The notes under the pieces are model-generated. The model did not search any database. It worked only from the letters and a program-made list of their open reading frames with translations, and was not told the DNA's origin. DNA of 64,000 nucleotides from Myripristis murdjan (taxonomy: Eukaryota > Chordata > Actinopteri > Holocentriformes > Holocentridae). The stretch spans positions 17,580,985-17,644,984 of the forward strand of contig NC_043996.1 in the NCBI RefSeq assembly GCF_902150065.1, read 5' to 3'. Positions 63,408-64,000 of the stretch are shown in pieces (within the stretch, counting starts at the first letter, position 1; each line of letters starts with the position of its first letter). Position numbers and translations under genes: made by a program.

Positions 63408-64000
63408 GTAAGTTTCTCCAATCAACTAATAATTGTTATGCAGATTTATGCAGTGATGGGATAAGTGATGAGAGAAGCAGCAGATTACTTTTGTGTTTTT
63501 TAAAGGTCTAATTCTAAAAGTCTAGCGATTAATGATGATAATAATATACAACCCGCTTCCCATATCAGCAGCGTACTTTTGTTTCTATGGTCTGTAATGT
63601 TCAACTGTAAAATAGTTTTTGTTTTTTTGCATTTGATTTACTTGACCCAGTTAGAGGAGTTGTGTAACACTGACAGAAAATGTGCATGGATTTGCATGTT
63701 GAGAGCATATCACATAACAGGTAGGCTTCAAGTTATTTATTTGTATGTACAAATGTGATGAACAACACCAACAATACATGGCTGGATATGGTTCCTAAGG
63801 GTTTTATTTTTAGTTAGGCTCTTCATTAGCTACATGGCTTTGTTTATAAAATCCTCAGGCTACCCCGAGGACACAGACATTTCCCCAACTTTGACTAGAC
63901 AAATGTTTTAGCCACAACACAAACCCAAATTAAATGCATAAGACATTATTATCATTGACAGAAAGTCTGGCACAGTCCAAATTAAAATGGGTTTAAGGGA
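63408..64000. other. Region upstream of pask, no recognised feature
   Basis: AT-rich sequence; no coding homology or repeat termini seen. It would be intron 1 if the divergent exon at 63320-63407 is real. Confidence 0.5.

Overview
This is a vertebrate nuclear window, almost certainly from a ray-finned (percomorph-type) teleost. It has compact multi-exon genes, abundant CA/GT, CT/GA and poly-A/T microsatellites, a teleost-type tRNA-derived SINE and short hAT-like elements. The gene linkage also differs from that of mammals. All six recognised protein-coding genes lie on the minus strand. In the direction of transcription, from high to low coordinates, the order is pask, mterf4, two tandem gpr148-like GPCR genes, klhl24, yeats2. 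I rebuilt exons by reading GT..AG borders on the minus strand and checking that every reading phase closes; orthologue names come from remembered vertebrate proteins, not a database search.

Region by region. From 1 to about 18.1 kb is the 5' two thirds of yeats2 (histone acyl-lysine reader of the ATAC acetyltransferase complex): 18 well-defined coding exons, a tentative last one, a noncoding first exon near 18.07 kb, and the 3' end running off the left edge. From about 18.2 to 19.6 kb is intergenic. From about 19.7 to 39.84 kb is klhl24 (BTB-BACK-Kelch adaptor of CUL3 ubiquitin ligase): 7 coding exons, 600 residues, long 3'UTR, and a probable promoter at about 41.9 kb marked by a ZNF143-type motif. 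From 42.7 to 46.5 kb are two rhodopsin-like orphan receptor genes of the GPR148 type. The first is split by three coding introns; the second is a single coding exon with probable noncoding 5' exons. From 48.16 to 50.33 kb is mterf4 (mitochondrial ribosome assembly factor), 4 exons and 352 residues. From about 51.05 to 63.2 kb is pask (PAS-domain Ser/Thr kinase), 21 coding exons and 1308 residues, with a CpG-containing 5' region that may be shared with an unidentified divergent plus-strand transcript.

The genes do not form a pathway. The window joins a klhl24-yeats2 block (human 3q27) to a pask-mterf4 block (human 2q37), with gpr148 (human 2q21) between them. No RNA gene, CRISPR, viral fossil or new multi-gene system was seen. 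The points most worth a second look are the tandem gpr148 pair with different intron structure, loss of the alternative Met29 start in klhl24, an activation-loop Thr to Asn change in pask, splice sites built from microsatellites, two near-perfect short palindromes, and a tandem pair of full-length hAT-like elements in one pask intron.
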